64,000 bases of DNA from JAVJST01 sp040219295 (GCA_040219295.1 JAVJST010000001.1:496001-560000), one strand, 5' to 3'. Counted from the stretch's first letter, positions 1 through 8,865 are shown. Numbers and translations are program-made. The notes: a model not told the origin generated them from the sequence alone.

Positions 1-2
1 CC

Positions 3-53
3 TTCGAACACGCGCCGCACCCGCTCGAATTCCAGATGTACTACTCCGTCTGA
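3..53 (+). CDS. C-terminal end of an unidentified protein (partial)
   Basis: An open frame enters from the left edge and gives FEHAPHPLEFQMYYSV before TGA. It converges on the ornithine decarboxylase gene and is followed after about 30 bases by a strong terminator, which suits a real gene end. Sixteen residues are too few to name the family. Confidence 0.5.
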   Translation, partial: FEHAPHPLEFQMYYSV

Positions 54-81
54 CCCATCCCGTGGCCGAAGTGCCGCCTTG

Positions 82-119
82 GCGGGGCTGTTCCTCCTCG
101 GAGGACAGCCCCGCTTTTT
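82..119 (+). terminator. Rho-independent terminator of the leftmost gene
   Basis: A GC-rich arm (GCGGGGCTGT, extended by TCCTC) pairs with GAGG-ACAGCCCCGC across a CTCG loop and is followed by TTTTT. The T-run is on the plus strand, so it ends the partial gene at the left edge. The stop codon of the opposing decarboxylase gene sits inside the T-run. Confidence 0.85.
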
Positions 120-1290
120 ACTGCGCCAACGGCGACAAAGCGGGCTCGAGCGGCGGCTCATCAATCGTCACGTAGGTCTCCGGGAAGAAGCCGTTGAACC
201 GGGTCGTCATGGCGTTGGAATACGCGCCGATCTGGCCGAACTCGATCCAGTCGCCCTCGTCGATGTCGCCGGGAAGCTCGACCTTGTAGGGCAGCACGTC
301 CGTCGAATCGCACGTCGGCCCATAGACCGTGAACGGCGTCGCGTCGCCCGAGAACCCGCCGTTCTTGCGGACCGGCCGCACCGGCAGCTTGATGCCGGCG
401 GTCAGGGTCTCGTTGAGGCTGTGGTAGACGCCGTCGTTGATGTAAAGCGCGTCGCCCTTGCGCAGCTGCACCTGGGTCAGCAGCGAGGTCGAACTGGCGA
501 CCAGCGAGCGTCCGGGTTCGCACATCAGGACGCAATCCTTGCGCAGCTTGATCTTGGCGAGCTCTTCGGTGATGGCGGTGACGAAATCGGCGAACGGCGG
601 CGGACGGTCGTTGATGTAATGCGCCGGAAAGCCGCCGCCGACGTCGAGGTAGTGAATCTTCACGTGGGTCCGGTCGAGCACCTCGCCGACGGTGCGGATC
701 GCATCCCGGAAAGCCTCGGGGTTGCGGCACTGAGAGCCGACATGGAATGCTAGTCCGGCCTGAAAGCCCTCCTTCGAGACCTTTTCGAGCAGTTTGACGG
801 CCTCGTCGGGTGTCGCGCCGAACTTGTCCGAGAGCTCAAACGCGGCGCCGTAGGATTTCGTCTTGAGGCGCACCAGCACCACCTGGCCGTCACCGGCGCC
901 GGTTTCCTCGACGATCTTGTCGATCTCGCTCGCGTGGTCGACGACCCAGTGATCGACGACGTATACCTCGCGTGCGCTGAGGATCGAGGCCCGCGACTTC
1001 ACCGGATGCATGAAGTAGCAGTCCGCGTCGTGGAAGCGTTCCCGTATGGTGGCGACTTCGTTCAGCGATGCGGTGTCGAAGTGCCGGATACCGCCTTGAT
1101 AGAGGGCGTCGAGCACCGCCGGGTGCGGATTGCACTTGATGGCGTATAGAACGCGGCCCGGGAAATTGTCGAGAAACAGCTGCGCGCAACGCTTCAGTTC
1201 CTCGGGCCGCAGGCAATAGACCGGATAGCCGGGCTCGAGTGCGTCGACGACTCGTTTCACGTCGGGGAAATGGGATGTTTTCTGGGGCAC
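118..1290 (-). CDS. Ornithine decarboxylase, PLP-dependent fold III
   Basis: 390 residues, the usual size for the alanine-racemase-fold ornithine/lysine decarboxylases that make putrescine (or cadaverine) in the cytoplasm for polyamine synthesis. Visible motifs are YAIKCN around residues 49-54 (Lys52 would bind PLP), HVGSQ at 183-187, the glycine-rich GGGFP near 218, EPGR at 258-261 binding the cofactor phosphate, and the catalytic Cys-Asp in GPTCDST near 327-328. The absence of a large N-terminal domain separates it from biosynthetic arginine decarboxylase, and the GPTCDS context fits ornithine decarboxylase better than diaminopimelate decarboxylase. It stands alone. Ornithine versus lysine preference cannot be decided from the motifs. 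Confidence 0.93.
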   Translation of the reverse strand: MPQKTSHFPDVKRVVDALEPGYPVYCLRPEELKRCAQLFLDNFPGRVLYAIKCNPHPAVLDALYQGGIRHFDTASLNEVATIRERFHDADCYFMHPVKSRASILSAREVYVVDHWVVDHASEIDKIVEETGAGDGQVVLVRLKTKSYGAAFELSDKFGATPDEAVKLLEKVSKEGFQAGLAFHVGSQCRNPEAFRDAIRTVGEVLDRTHVKIHYLDVGGGFPAHYINDRPPPFADFVTAITEELAKIKLRKDCVLMCEPGRSLVASSTSLLTQVQLRKGDALYINDGVYHSLNETLTAGIKLPVRPVRKNGGFSGDATPFTVYGPTCDSTDVLPYKVELPGDIDEGDWIEFGQIGAYSNAMTTRFNGFFPETYVTIDEPPLEPALSPLAQ

Positions 1291-1409
1291 GGGTCAGCGG
1301 TCCGTCTTGGTTGAGTGCCAGCAACCGGCTGGCGCGTCATTGGCTCTTAACGCCGCGCTCTCACCGGGGCAATAGCCAATACTGGTTTCGGGTCTATGCC
1401 GCCGCCCGC

Positions 1410-1805
1410 TCAACGCGGCGGCAGTTCGAGCTGAAACGTCTCGCCGTAGCCGTCCTGGGTGCAGTGCGCCCGGAACACCACGTGTCGCGCGCCGATCGGG
1501 ACCTGGACGTTGGATAATGATCGGGTGAACGGATTCTCCCCGTCATGCGGATGGAACAGTGTCCGGGTCCCTAGGACCTGGCCGTTGACGGTCAGGACAT
1601 CCCAGCTGTCGGCGTAATGGGTCCACCCGGCATCCTCGTGCAGTACGGTGACCGAGAATGCATAGAGGCCGTTCGATTGAACCTCGGCCGTGGCGTCGAC
1701 GATCTTCGGCGTGACCGCCCTGGCCGTCATCGGTGCAGCCATCATGATACCGATGGCGATCGCGGCGGCGGCAAGTGCATTGGCGGTACGCGTGATCGGT
1801 TTCAT
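1410..1805 (-). CDS. Small exported protein of unknown function
   Basis: 131 residues. The N-terminus (KPITR, then an Ala/Ile/Met-rich stretch ending in TARA) is a clear Sec signal peptide, with cleavage likely after about residue 30. The mature part is about 100 residues rich in beta-prone segments, with a single Cys near residue 115 and a His/Asp-rich stretch (FHPHDGENPF). I recognise no family. The A/T-rich region upstream could hold its promoter (TTGTAA, 17 bases, AAATAT reading on the minus strand), shared with the divergent small gene at 2002. Confidence 0.75.
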   Translation of the reverse strand: MKPITRTANALAAAAIAIGIMMAAPMTARAVTPKIVDATAEVQSNGLYAFSVTVLHEDAGWTHYADSWDVLTVNGQVLGTRTLFHPHDGENPFTRSLSNVQVPIGARHVVFRAHCTQDGYGETFQLELPPR

Positions 1806-2001
1806 GGTCGCGGGACTCCGTGGTGTTCGTGGCGATCATATGACCATCGACCGTCATGCGAGATCAAGTGCGCCTTCGACCAGAGCCCCAGGAACATCGC
1901 CATTTCTGGAAACAAGATATTTTGTTCTTGTTTTGTTCTTTACAAGGCGAATGTGATCGGTTACGGTCACTTCAACACCGAATGACCCAGGAGGCAGAAC
2001 A

Positions 2002-2085
2002 ATGACCGTCAATCGTTTGCTAAAGGACTTCGCGGGCCTGAGCATGCTGGCATGGGCCGGATACGGCGTCCTGCTGATTACCTGA
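2002..2085 (+). CDS. Putative 27-residue single-pass membrane peptide
   Basis: An ATG follows the strong Shine-Dalgarno CAGGAGG at a 6-7 base spacing and opens a frame of 27 codons ending in TGA. The peptide has a short basic start (TVNRLLKD) and then a hydrophobic stretch with Trp and Tyr at its centre (LAWAGYGVLLIT), as expected of a single-span small membrane protein. A convincing terminator follows at 2152. Ribosome site, hydrophobic peptide and dedicated terminator together make it more than a chance frame, but no homologue is known to me. An overlapping 63-residue minus-strand frame looks unreal. Confidence 0.55.
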   Translation: MTVNRLLKDFAGLSMLAWAGYGVLLIT

Positions 2086-2151
2086 CAACGCCCTTCCCTG
2101 TTTCACTGTTGCCCTCGACCGGCTGGCCCGTCCCCTGCAGCCGGTCACCCC

Positions 2152-2185
2152 AGAACCCGGCTGCCCCGCCGGGTTCTGTTCTTTT
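2152..2185 (+). terminator. Rho-independent terminator
   Basis: A perfect 10-bp stem, AGAACCCGGC with GCCGGGTTCT around a TGCCCC loop, is followed by GTTCTTTT. It lies between the 27-codon gene and parE, so it would end a short transcript from the former. Confidence 0.85.
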
Positions 2186-2272
2186 CGGCACTAAATCTTG
2201 TGCCTGTCCGGTGGGGCAGATACCTTATCGGCAGGATTCCGGGACCCCCGACCGCGTCGACAGAGCGTCGCC

Positions 2273-4396
2273 ATGAACAAGAAACGAAAGGCCAAGGGCA
2301 TGCCGATGGACGATCTTTTCAGCCGCAGCGAAGGCCCTGAATCGGCTGAAAAAACCGCCGCCGCGGCTGCCCGGAAGCCGACGAAATCCAGGAACAAGAC
2401 TGCGAAGAAGGCCGCCAAGGCAACCGCTGCCAAGGCCGACGGCGGCGAATCGGGCGACTATTCCGCTCACGACATCGAGGTTCTCGAGGGTCTGGAGCCC
2501 GTCCGGCGCCGTCCCGGCATGTACATCGGCGGCACCGACGCCGGCGCCATGCACCACATGGTCGCCGAAATCCTCGACAACGCCATGGACGAGGCAGTTG
2601 CCGGCCACGCCAGCCGGATCGAGATGTCGCTGGCGCCCGGCAACACGGTAACCATTACCGACAACGGCCGGGGCATTCCCGTCGACCCGCATCCCAAGTT
2701 CAAGGACAAATCGGCCCTCGAGGTCATCCTCACGACATTGCATTCCGGCGGCAAGTTCGGCGGCAAGGTCTACGAGACCGCGGGCGGACTGCACGGCGTG
2801 GGGCTCAGTGTCGTCAACGCGCTCTCCGGCGGTCTGACGGTCGAGGTTGCGCGCGATAAGGTGCTGTGGCGCCAGACCTTCGAGCGGGGCAACCCGACCG
2901 GCAAGCTCGAGAAGGCCGGATCGGTTTCCAACCGGCGCGGCACGACGGTCACCTTCGTGCCCGACGCCGAGATCTTCGGCGATGACGCTGCGTTCTCCGC
3001 CGCCCGCCTCTATCGCATGGCACGATCCAAGGCATACCTGTTTCGCGGTGTCGAGATCCGCTGGTCGTGCGATCCGTCGCTGATCGAGAAGGACTCCGGC
3101 GTGCCCGAGGATGCCTCCCTGCACTTCCCGGGCGGCCTCGTCGACTTCCTGCGCGCCACGCTGGATAAACGCAAGGTGCTGACCGAGCCGTTCGCCGGCC
3201 AGGCGAAGCTGAATGGCGAGGGCAAGGCCGAATGGGCGATTGCCTGGCCGCTCGATCAGGATCCCTACCTTTCGACCTACTGCAACACGGTGCCGACGCC
3301 GCAGGGCGGGACCCACGAGAGCGGCATGCGCTCGGCGATCCTGCGCGGTCTCAAGGCCCATGCCGAACTGGTCAACAACCGCCAGGCCGGCAAGGTCACG
3401 GCCGAGGATATCCTCGGCGGCGCCTGCATCATGCTGTCGGTGTTCATCAAGGACCCGCAATTCCAGGGCCAGACCAAGGAGAAGCTGGTCAGCGCCAACG
3501 CCCAGAAACTGGTCGAGGCGGCGGTGCGCGACCATTTCGAACACTGGCTGTCGGCCGACCCCGAAACGGCAAAGGTTGTGCTCGAACATGCCATCGAGCG
3601 GGCCAACGACCGGCTTCGTCGCAAGGAAGACAAGGAAACCAAGCGCAAGACGGCGACCCGCAAGCTGCGGCTGCCGGGCAAACTCGCCGACTGCACGCGC
3701 AACACCTCGGAAGGCACCGAGATCTTCCTCGTCGAGGGCGACAGCGCCGGCGGCTCCGCCAAGCAGGGCCGCAACCGCGAGACCCAGGCGATCCTGCCGC
3801 TCCGGGGCAAGATCCTGAACGTCGCCAGCGCGACGCGCGACAAGCTCAAGGCCAACCAGGAGCTCTCGGACCTGATCGAGGCGCTGGGCTGCGGCATCGG
3901 CTCGGCGTGTCGGCCGGAAAACCTGCGCTACGAAAAGGTCATCATCATGACCGACGCCGACGTCGACGGCGCGCACATCTCGTCCCTACTGATGACGTTC
4001 TTCTTCAAGGAAATGCCGGAAATTGTTGAAAACGGGAATCTTTATCTCGCCCTGCCGCCGTTATACCGGCTGACCAGCGGGGCCAGGACCGTCTACGCCA
4101 TGGACGACGCCGACAAGGACCGGCTGATGGCGTCCGAGTTCAAGGGCAAGAGCAAGGTCGAGGTCTCGCGCTTCAAGGGCCTCGGCGAGATGCCGCCGGC
4201 CCAGCTCAAGGAAACCACCATGGACCCGAAGAAGCGCACCCTGCTGCGGGTCACCATTCCCGACGGCAACGATGCCGCCGACACCAAGGCCCAGCGCGAG
4301 GCCGCGCGGCTCGTCGAGACCCTGATGGGCAAGAAGGCCGAGGGCCGCTTCGCCTTCATCCAGGAGCACGCCCAGTTCGTCGATCTGGACGTCTAG
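2273..4396 (+). CDS. parE: DNA topoisomerase IV subunit B
   Basis: About 707 residues. It is the ATPase subunit of topoisomerase IV, which decatenates daughter chromosomes together with ParC. The GHKL ATPase domain shows EGLEPVRRRPGMYIGG, the AMDEAVAGHA Bergerat segment and GGLHGVGLSVVNALS. The Toprim part shows EGDSAGGSAKQGRNR and IIMTDADVDGAHI, and the C-terminus RFKGLGEMPPAQL. The length and the lack of the GyrB insert favour ParE over GyrB. An earlier in-frame ATG at 2198 would add residues without conservation. ATG 2273 (MNKKRKAKG) or ATG 2306 (MDDLFS) are better starts; neither has a strong ribosome site. The Lys/Ala-rich stretch after the start is probably a disordered tail. Confidence 0.95.
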   Translation: MNKKRKAKGMPMDDLFSRSEGPESAEKTAAAAARKPTKSRNKTAKKAAKATAAKADGGESGDYSAHDIEVLEGLEPVRRRPGMYIGGTDAGAMHHMVAEILDNAMDEAVAGHASRIEMSLAPGNTVTITDNGRGIPVDPHPKFKDKSALEVILTTLHSGGKFGGKVYETAGGLHGVGLSVVNALSGGLTVEVARDKVLWRQTFERGNPTGKLEKAGSVSNRRGTTVTFVPDAEIFGDDAAFSAARLYRMARSKAYLFRGVEIRWSCDPSLIEKDSGVPEDASLHFPGGLVDFLRATLDKRKVLTEPFAGQAKLNGEGKAEWAIAWPLDQDPYLSTYCNTVPTPQGGTHESGMRSAILRGLKAHAELVNNRQAGKVTAEDILGGACIMLSVFIKDPQFQGQTKEKLVSANAQKLVEAAVRDHFEHWLSADPETAKVVLEHAIERANDRLRRKEDKETKRKTATRKLRLPGKLADCTRNTSEGTEIFLVEGDSAGGSAKQGRNRETQAILPLRGKILNVASATRDKLKANQELSDLIEALGCGIGSACRPENLRYEKVIIMTDADVDGAHISSLLMTFFFKEMPEIVENGNLYLALPPLYRLTSGARTVYAMDDADKDRLMASEFKGKSKVEVSRFKGLGEMPPAQLKETTMDPKKRTLLRVTIPDGNDAADTKAQREAARLVETLMGKKAEGRFAFIQEHAQFVDLDV

Positions 4397-4401
4397 GCGC
4401 T

Positions 4402-4478
4402 TGGCGCGCCCGGCAGGACTCGAACCTGCAACCGCTCGCTTAGAAGGCGAGTGCTCTATCCAGTTGAGCTACGGGCGC
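4402..4478 (-). tRNA. tRNA-Arg (anticodon TCT)
   Basis: Read on the minus strand it folds as a cloverleaf: acceptor GCGCCCG/CGGGCGC, anticodon stem CTCGC/GCGAG with loop CTTCTAA (anticodon TCT), a GGTTCGAGTCC T-arm and an encoded CCA. It starts six bases after the parE stop, in the opposite orientation. Confidence 0.96.
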
Positions 4479-4538
4479 ATACCAGCGCAGGCCCCGGCAT
4501 GCTGACCGGGACCGGAAACGTCGCCGCTTTCGCGGCGG

Positions 4539-4841
4539 TCAAATCGTTCTGTAACGGTCGGGCGAGAAGTTCGCGGCGTAGCTCTTCGGCCGCACCACCC
4601 GTTCTTTCGGCTCCTCGACGCGGTAGTCGAGGCCCTTGCGTTGCGCATACGCGACCGCCTCGTCGCTCGTCTCGAAGCGCAGTTTGATCTGGTTCCGGGT
4701 ATCGTCGGAGCCGGTCCAGCCCATCAGCGGGTCGATGAACTTGGGCCGCTCGGCCTCGTACTCCAGCAACCAGCGCTTGGTGTTGGCGCGCCCCGACTGC
4801 ATGGCGTTCTTCGCCGGACGATAGATCTTCACCTTGGCCAT
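4539..4841 (-). CDS. NDUFS4-like accessory subunit of respiratory complex I
   Basis: 100 residues, matching the ETC complex I conserved region (the bacterial counterpart of mitochondrial NDUFS4/AQDQ). The pattern is MAKVKIYRPAKNAMQSG, W-L-E-Y, a conserved PLMGWTGSDDT and a C-terminal region with YAQRKGLDY. In alphaproteobacteria this small soluble protein sits on the peripheral arm of NADH:ubiquinone oxidoreductase near the NADH module. It is encoded away from the nuo operon, as is common. A CGCCGC/GCGGCG stem with a GAAA loop lies just past the stop (4522-4537, minus strand); it lacks a good T-run, so it is only a possible terminator or 3' stabiliser. Confidence 0.9.
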   Translation of the reverse strand: MAKVKIYRPAKNAMQSGRANTKRWLLEYEAERPKFIDPLMGWTGSDDTRNQIKLRFETSDEAVAYAQRKGLDYRVEEPKERVVRPKSYAANFSPDRYRTI

Positions 4842-4934
4842 GTCTTCGCGTGTCCCTTGGGCCGGAAAGCGATATTCGAAACGACATATACCCCGTCTGG
4901 GTCCGGGGTCAAAGCCCGGAAATGCCGGAAAGGA

Positions 4935-5011
<77 letters not shown>

Positions 5012-5135
5012 CCCTTACAGTGAAATCCGGCGTGAAACCGCGCCTCTCATAGCGCGGGCGTCCGGTGATCGCAACTGAATTGCCTAGCGCTCCGCGACGT
5101 GGCACGCGGCGGCGGCCCGATTTCATCAAGGTGCC

Positions 5136-5163
5136 TTGACCAACCGTTGCACGGCCATAACAA
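5136..5163 (+). promoter_or_regulatory. Possible sigma-70 promoter of the peptide ABC operon
   Basis: TTGACC and TAACAA are separated by 16 bases, about 130 bases upstream of the binding-protein start. The 283 bases between tRNA-Pro and this operon hold no gene I can support. The match is modest and the assignment tentative. Confidence 0.3.
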
Positions 5164-5294
5164 TCCTAGCACGTACGGTGTTTGGCCCGATCGTGTCCGA
5201 ATCACCATACGGCATGCACGACCACTACCAAGGAACCGCCGCAGCCCGGTCTCTCGGGCCCATTGAACGGCGGCCAAATCGTCAGGGAGGTAAC

Positions 5295-6887
5295 ATGACA
5301 ATCAAACAATTGATGGCTGCGGTCATCATGACCGGTGCCGCCGTTTCAACGGCGGTTTTGCCGGCAAGTGCCGAGACACTGCGCTGGGCGAGGGCAGGCG
5401 ATTCACTGACGCTCGACCCCCACGCACAGAATGAAGGCCCGACGCACACGCTCGCACACCAGATGTACGAACCGCTGCTGCATCGCGACATGGCCGGCCA
5501 GATCATTCCGGCGCTGGCGACGGACTGGGCGCCGACGGACGATCCCAACGTCTGGCGGTTCAACCTGCGCAAGGGCGTGAGCTTCCACGACGGAAGCGCG
5601 TTCACGGCCGACGACGTGGTGTTCTCGCTCAACCGGGCGATGAAGCCGACGTCGGCGATGAAGGAGCTGCTCTCCTCGGTCAAGGAAGTCCGTGCGGTCG
5701 ACGACCACACGGTCGATATCGAGACCGACGGCCCGAATCCGCTGATGCCGAACAACCTCACCAACCTGTTCATCATGGACTCGGGTTGGACAGAGGCGAA
5801 CAACTGCGCCGAACCGCAGGACATCGCCAACGGCGGCGACAACCCCTGTGTTCGTGCCGTCAACGGTACCGGTGCCTACGTTCTCGTGAGCCGTGCTCAG
5901 GATGAGAAGACGGTATTGAAGGCCAATCCCAACTACTGGGGCATCGGCCAGTTTCCGCTCGACGTCAGCGAGATCGTCTATACCCCGATCCAGGAGAGTG
6001 CGACCCGCGTTTCCGCCCTCCTGTCGGGCGAAGTCGACCTGATCCAGGATGTGCCGGTTCAGGATCTGGACCGCGTCGCAACGACCGACGGGCTGAGCGT
6101 CATCACGGCGCCGCAGAACCGCACCATCTTCTTTGGCCTGAATGTCGGTGATCCGGACCTGACGACCGATAATGTCGACGGCAAGAATCCTCTCGCCGAT
6201 GTCCGGGTCCGCCAAGCCATGAACATCGCGATCAATCGTGACGCAATCAAGAAGGTCGTCATGCGCGACCAGTCGAAGCCGACAGGTGTCATCATGCCGC
6301 CGTTCGTCAATGGCTGGACCGAGGCTCTCGACGCCTACCCCGCGAACGATCTCGCCAAGGCCAAGCAGCTGATGGCGGATGCCGGCTACGCCGACGGCTT
6401 TGGCATCACGCTGAACTGCCCGAACGATCGTTACATTAACGACGAGGCGATCTGTCAGGCTGCCGTCGGCATGTTCGGACAGATCGGCATCAAGGTAACG
6501 CTCGATGCCAAGCCCAAGGCGCAGCATTTCCCCCTGATCAAGAACCGGGAGACCGATTTCTACATGCTGGGCTGGGGCGTTCCGACGTTCGATTCGGAGT
6601 ACATCTTCAATTTCCTTGCCCATACTTCGACCGACAAGCTCGGTTCGTGGAACGGGACGCGCTACTCCAATCCGAGCCTCGACGAGAAGATCGTCAGCCT
6701 CGCCTCGGAAACCGATCTCAGTGTTCGGAACGCGACGATTTCCGAAATCTGGAACACGCTTCAGGATGAGGTCATCTATCTGCCGATCCATCATCAGGTG
6801 TTGAACTGGGGCATGCGGGCAAACATCGATTTCCCGGTCCAACCGGAAGATCAACCGCACTTCAAATTCCTGAAGATCAAGGGATAA
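5295..6887 (+). CDS. Peptide ABC transporter substrate-binding protein (family 5)
   Basis: 530 residues. It is a periplasmic binding protein of the DppA/OppA/NikA class that captures the substrate for the import complex encoded downstream. The signal peptide runs from MTIKQLMAAV to about residue 27, with ASA as the cleavage motif. Family features include LRWARAGDSLTLDPH, W-R-F-N-L-R-KGVSFHDG, ADDVVFSLNR and DVRVRQAMNIAINRDAI. ATG 5295 is chosen because AGGGAGG sits five bases before it and the signal peptide begins there; an earlier in-frame start at 5136 has neither. It is the first gene of a five-gene operon. Substrate unknown: dipeptide or oligopeptide is likely, but family 5 proteins also bind nickel, sugars and glutathione. 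Confidence 0.93.
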   Translation: MTIKQLMAAVIMTGAAVSTAVLPASAETLRWARAGDSLTLDPHAQNEGPTHTLAHQMYEPLLHRDMAGQIIPALATDWAPTDDPNVWRFNLRKGVSFHDGSAFTADDVVFSLNRAMKPTSAMKELLSSVKEVRAVDDHTVDIETDGPNPLMPNNLTNLFIMDSGWTEANNCAEPQDIANGGDNPCVRAVNGTGAYVLVSRAQDEKTVLKANPNYWGIGQFPLDVSEIVYTPIQESATRVSALLSGEVDLIQDVPVQDLDRVATTDGLSVITAPQNRTIFFGLNVGDPDLTTDNVDGKNPLADVRVRQAMNIAINRDAIKKVVMRDQSKPTGVIMPPFVNGWTEALDAYPANDLAKAKQLMADAGYADGFGITLNCPNDRYINDEAICQAAVGMFGQIGIKVTLDAKPKAQHFPLIKNRETDFYMLGWGVPTFDSEYIFNFLAHTSTDKLGSWNGTRYSNPSLDEKIVSLASETDLSVRNATISEIWNTLQDEVIYLPIHHQVLNWGMRANIDFPVQPEDQPHFKFLKIKG

Positions 6888-6900
6888 CCCCTTCTCGGCT

Positions 6901-6928
6901 TCGGGCGGCCCTATCGCGGGCCGCCCGA
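6901..6928 (+). promoter_or_regulatory. Intercistronic 11-bp stem-loop in the peptide ABC operon
   Basis: TCGGGCGGCCC and GGGCCGCCCGA form a perfect 11-bp stem around a six-base loop. It lies 13 bases after the binding-protein stop and 16 before the permease start, with no real T-run. In peptide ABC operons such a hairpin commonly stabilises the upstream binding-protein message or attenuates read-through. Confidence 0.7.
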
Positions 6929-6944
6929 TTGCCAGGCTGGCCAA

Positions 6945-7931
6945 ATGCTCGCTTTCATCATCCGTCGCCTGGGCCAGGCCCTGTTCGTCCTCTTGACCGT
7001 CGCGTTCTTCTCGTTCGCCATGTTCAAGTTCATGGGCGATCCGCTCGAGAACCTCCTCGGACAGGAGGCGACCAATCTCGACCGGGCGGAACTCGAGGAG
7101 CGGCTCGGCCTCAACGATCCGATCGTCGTCCAGTACGTGCGCTATCTGGCGCGTGCGCTTGAAGGCGACTTCGGTGTCTCCTACCGCGCCGGCATTCCGG
7201 TCGCGGAGGTGATCATGCAACGTTTACCGGCAACACTAGAGCTCGCATTCATCTCCGGCATGCTTGCGGTGGTGTTCGGCGTTCTGCTGGGAATATACAC
7301 GGCCATTCGACGCGACGGCTTTGTCGCCAACCTGATCATGACGTCCTCGCTGATCGGTGTGTCGCTGCCGACGTTTCTTATCGGTGTCGGACTGATCTGG
7401 GCGTTCTCGGTCAATCTCGGGTGGCTGCCGTCGTTCGGCCGCGGCGATACCGCACCGTTTTTCGGCGTCGAGCTCGCCGTTATGACCTGGGACGGCATCC
7501 AGTCCCTGATCCTGCCGTCGATCACCCTCGGGCTGTATCAGATGACCTTGATCATGCGTCTGGTGCGCTCCGAGATGCTTGAGGTTCTCAGGACCGACTA
7601 CATCCGCTTCGCGCGCGCCCGGGGTCTCACCGACCGGGCGCTGCATTTTTCCCATGCCCTGCGCAACACGCTGGTACCCGTTATAACGATCACCGGCGTT
7701 CAACTCGGGCTGATCATTGCCTTCGCCATTGTCACCGAGACGGTGTTTCAGTGGCCCGGTGTGGGGCTCTTGTTCATCAATGCCGTCAACTTCGTCGATA
7801 TACCGGTTATGGCCGCGTACCTGCTGTTGGTCGGGATCATCTTCGTAACCATCAATTTGGTCGTCGATCTGTTGTATTTCGTGGTCGATCCGCGGCTGCG
7901 CGCCGAGCGCTCGGGAAGCGAGGGGCCATGA
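6945..7931 (+). CDS. Peptide ABC transporter permease, DppB type
   Basis: 328 residues with an N-terminal transmembrane segment (MLAFIIRRLGQALFVLLTVAFFSF) and six predicted spans. The EAA loop that contacts the ATPase is visible around DYIRFARARGLTDRALHFSHALRNTLVP. The N-terminal RRLGQALFVLL pattern and FMGDP are typical of DppB/OppB. It follows the intercistronic hairpin and overlaps the next permease by ATGA, so the two are probably translated together as the inner-membrane channel. Confidence 0.93.
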   Translation: MLAFIIRRLGQALFVLLTVAFFSFAMFKFMGDPLENLLGQEATNLDRAELEERLGLNDPIVVQYVRYLARALEGDFGVSYRAGIPVAEVIMQRLPATLELAFISGMLAVVFGVLLGIYTAIRRDGFVANLIMTSSLIGVSLPTFLIGVGLIWAFSVNLGWLPSFGRGDTAPFFGVELAVMTWDGIQSLILPSITLGLYQMTLIMRLVRSEMLEVLRTDYIRFARARGLTDRALHFSHALRNTLVPVITITGVQLGLIIAFAIVTETVFQWPGVGLLFINAVNFVDIPVMAAYLLLVGIIFVTINLVVDLLYFVVDPRLRAERSGSEGP

Positions 7932-8863
7932 ACCCGGTACCGGGCCCATCCAGCACAGTCAGCGGCTGGCGTGACTCCGATCTTTGGTATTCGTTCAAGC
8001 GCTCGCCCGTCATTGTCACCGCCGCCTGCGTGCTCGTGACGCTGATTCTGGGAGCGGTGTTCGCGCCGCTGATATCGCCCTACACACCCTTCGATCCGGG
8101 CTCGCTCAACCTGATGAACGGTTTCACCGAGCCGTTCGCGCGGAATGCCTTTACCAACGAGTTCTTCCTGCTCGGCACCGACGACCAGGGCCGGGACGTC
8201 TTTTCTACGATTCTCTTCGGGCTCCGCGTCTCCCTGTTCGTCGGCATCTCGGCGGTGCTGTTCGCGATGGTCCTCGGCGTCGCTCTCGGCCTAATCGCGG
8301 GTTATGTCGGCGGCTGGCTCGACGGTCTGATCATGCGCATCGCCGACGTCCAGCTCACGTTTCCGTCCATCATGATCGCCATGCTGCTGTTCGGCATCGG
8401 CCGGGGCCTACTGCCGCCGGACCTTCGCGACGAGATGGCGATCTGGGTCCTGATCATCGCCATCGGGCTCTCGGAATGGGTGCAGTTCGCGCGCACAGTT
8501 CGTGGTGCGACGATGGTCGAACGCAGCAAGGAATACGTCGAGGCCGCGCATCTGATAGGTCTGTCACGTTGGGCCATCATGCTGCGCCATATACTGCCCA
8601 ACATCAGCGGCCCGATCCTGGTGATCGCGACCATTACGCTGGCGTTGGCAATCATCGCCGAGGCGACCCTGAGTTTCCTCGGCGTTGGCGCACCGAAGAC
8701 CGAACCCTCGCTCGGCACACTCATTAACGTCGGACGGCAGTTCATCCTCAGTGGCGAGTGGTGGATACTGCTGTTTCCGTCGGTCACCCTGCTCGCTCTC
8801 GCTTTGTCGGTAAACCTGTTCGGCGACTGGCTTCGCGACATGCTCAATCCGAAACTCAGATAG
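7928..8863 (+). CDS. Peptide ABC transporter permease, DppC type
   Basis: 311 residues. ATG 7928 overlaps the stop of the preceding permease (ATGA). The N-terminus carries the DppC hallmark W-Y-SFKRSP followed by a membrane span, then the periplasmic motif LGTDDQGRDVFSTILFG, and the EAA loop around EYVEAAHLIGLSRWAIMLRHILPN. A longer frame from 7751 runs back into the upstream gene and is not credible. It forms the heterodimeric channel with the upstream permease. Confidence 0.93.
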   Translation: MNPVPGPSSTVSGWRDSDLWYSFKRSPVIVTAACVLVTLILGAVFAPLISPYTPFDPGSLNLMNGFTEPFARNAFTNEFFLLGTDDQGRDVFSTILFGLRVSLFVGISAVLFAMVLGVALGLIAGYVGGWLDGLIMRIADVQLTFPSIMIAMLLFGIGRGLLPPDLRDEMAIWVLIIAIGLSEWVQFARTVRGATMVERSKEYVEAAHLIGLSRWAIMLRHILPNISGPILVIATITLALAIIAEATLSFLGVGAPKTEPSLGTLINVGRQFILSGEWWILLFPSVTLLALALSVNLFGDWLRDMLNPKLR

Positions 8864-8865
8864 CC

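Noticed and set aside
1854..2045. 63-residue minus-strand frame over the small-gene region
   Set aside because: It runs across A/T-rich promoter-like DNA, has no ribosome site, and its sequence has no protein-like pattern. The opposing 27-codon gene has better support.
2225..3976. 583-residue minus-strand open frame opposite parE
   Set aside because: It is the antisense shadow of a GC-rich gene: Arg, Ala, Val and Asp-rich, without family motifs. The same holds for the long frames opposite the first binding protein (5403-7220) and opposite pccA (48198-50279).
5105..5125. Possible sigma-54 site (TGGCACG) upstream of the peptide operon
   Set aside because: TGGCAC is present at 5100-5106 but the second box at the needed spacing reads GGCG rather than TTGC.
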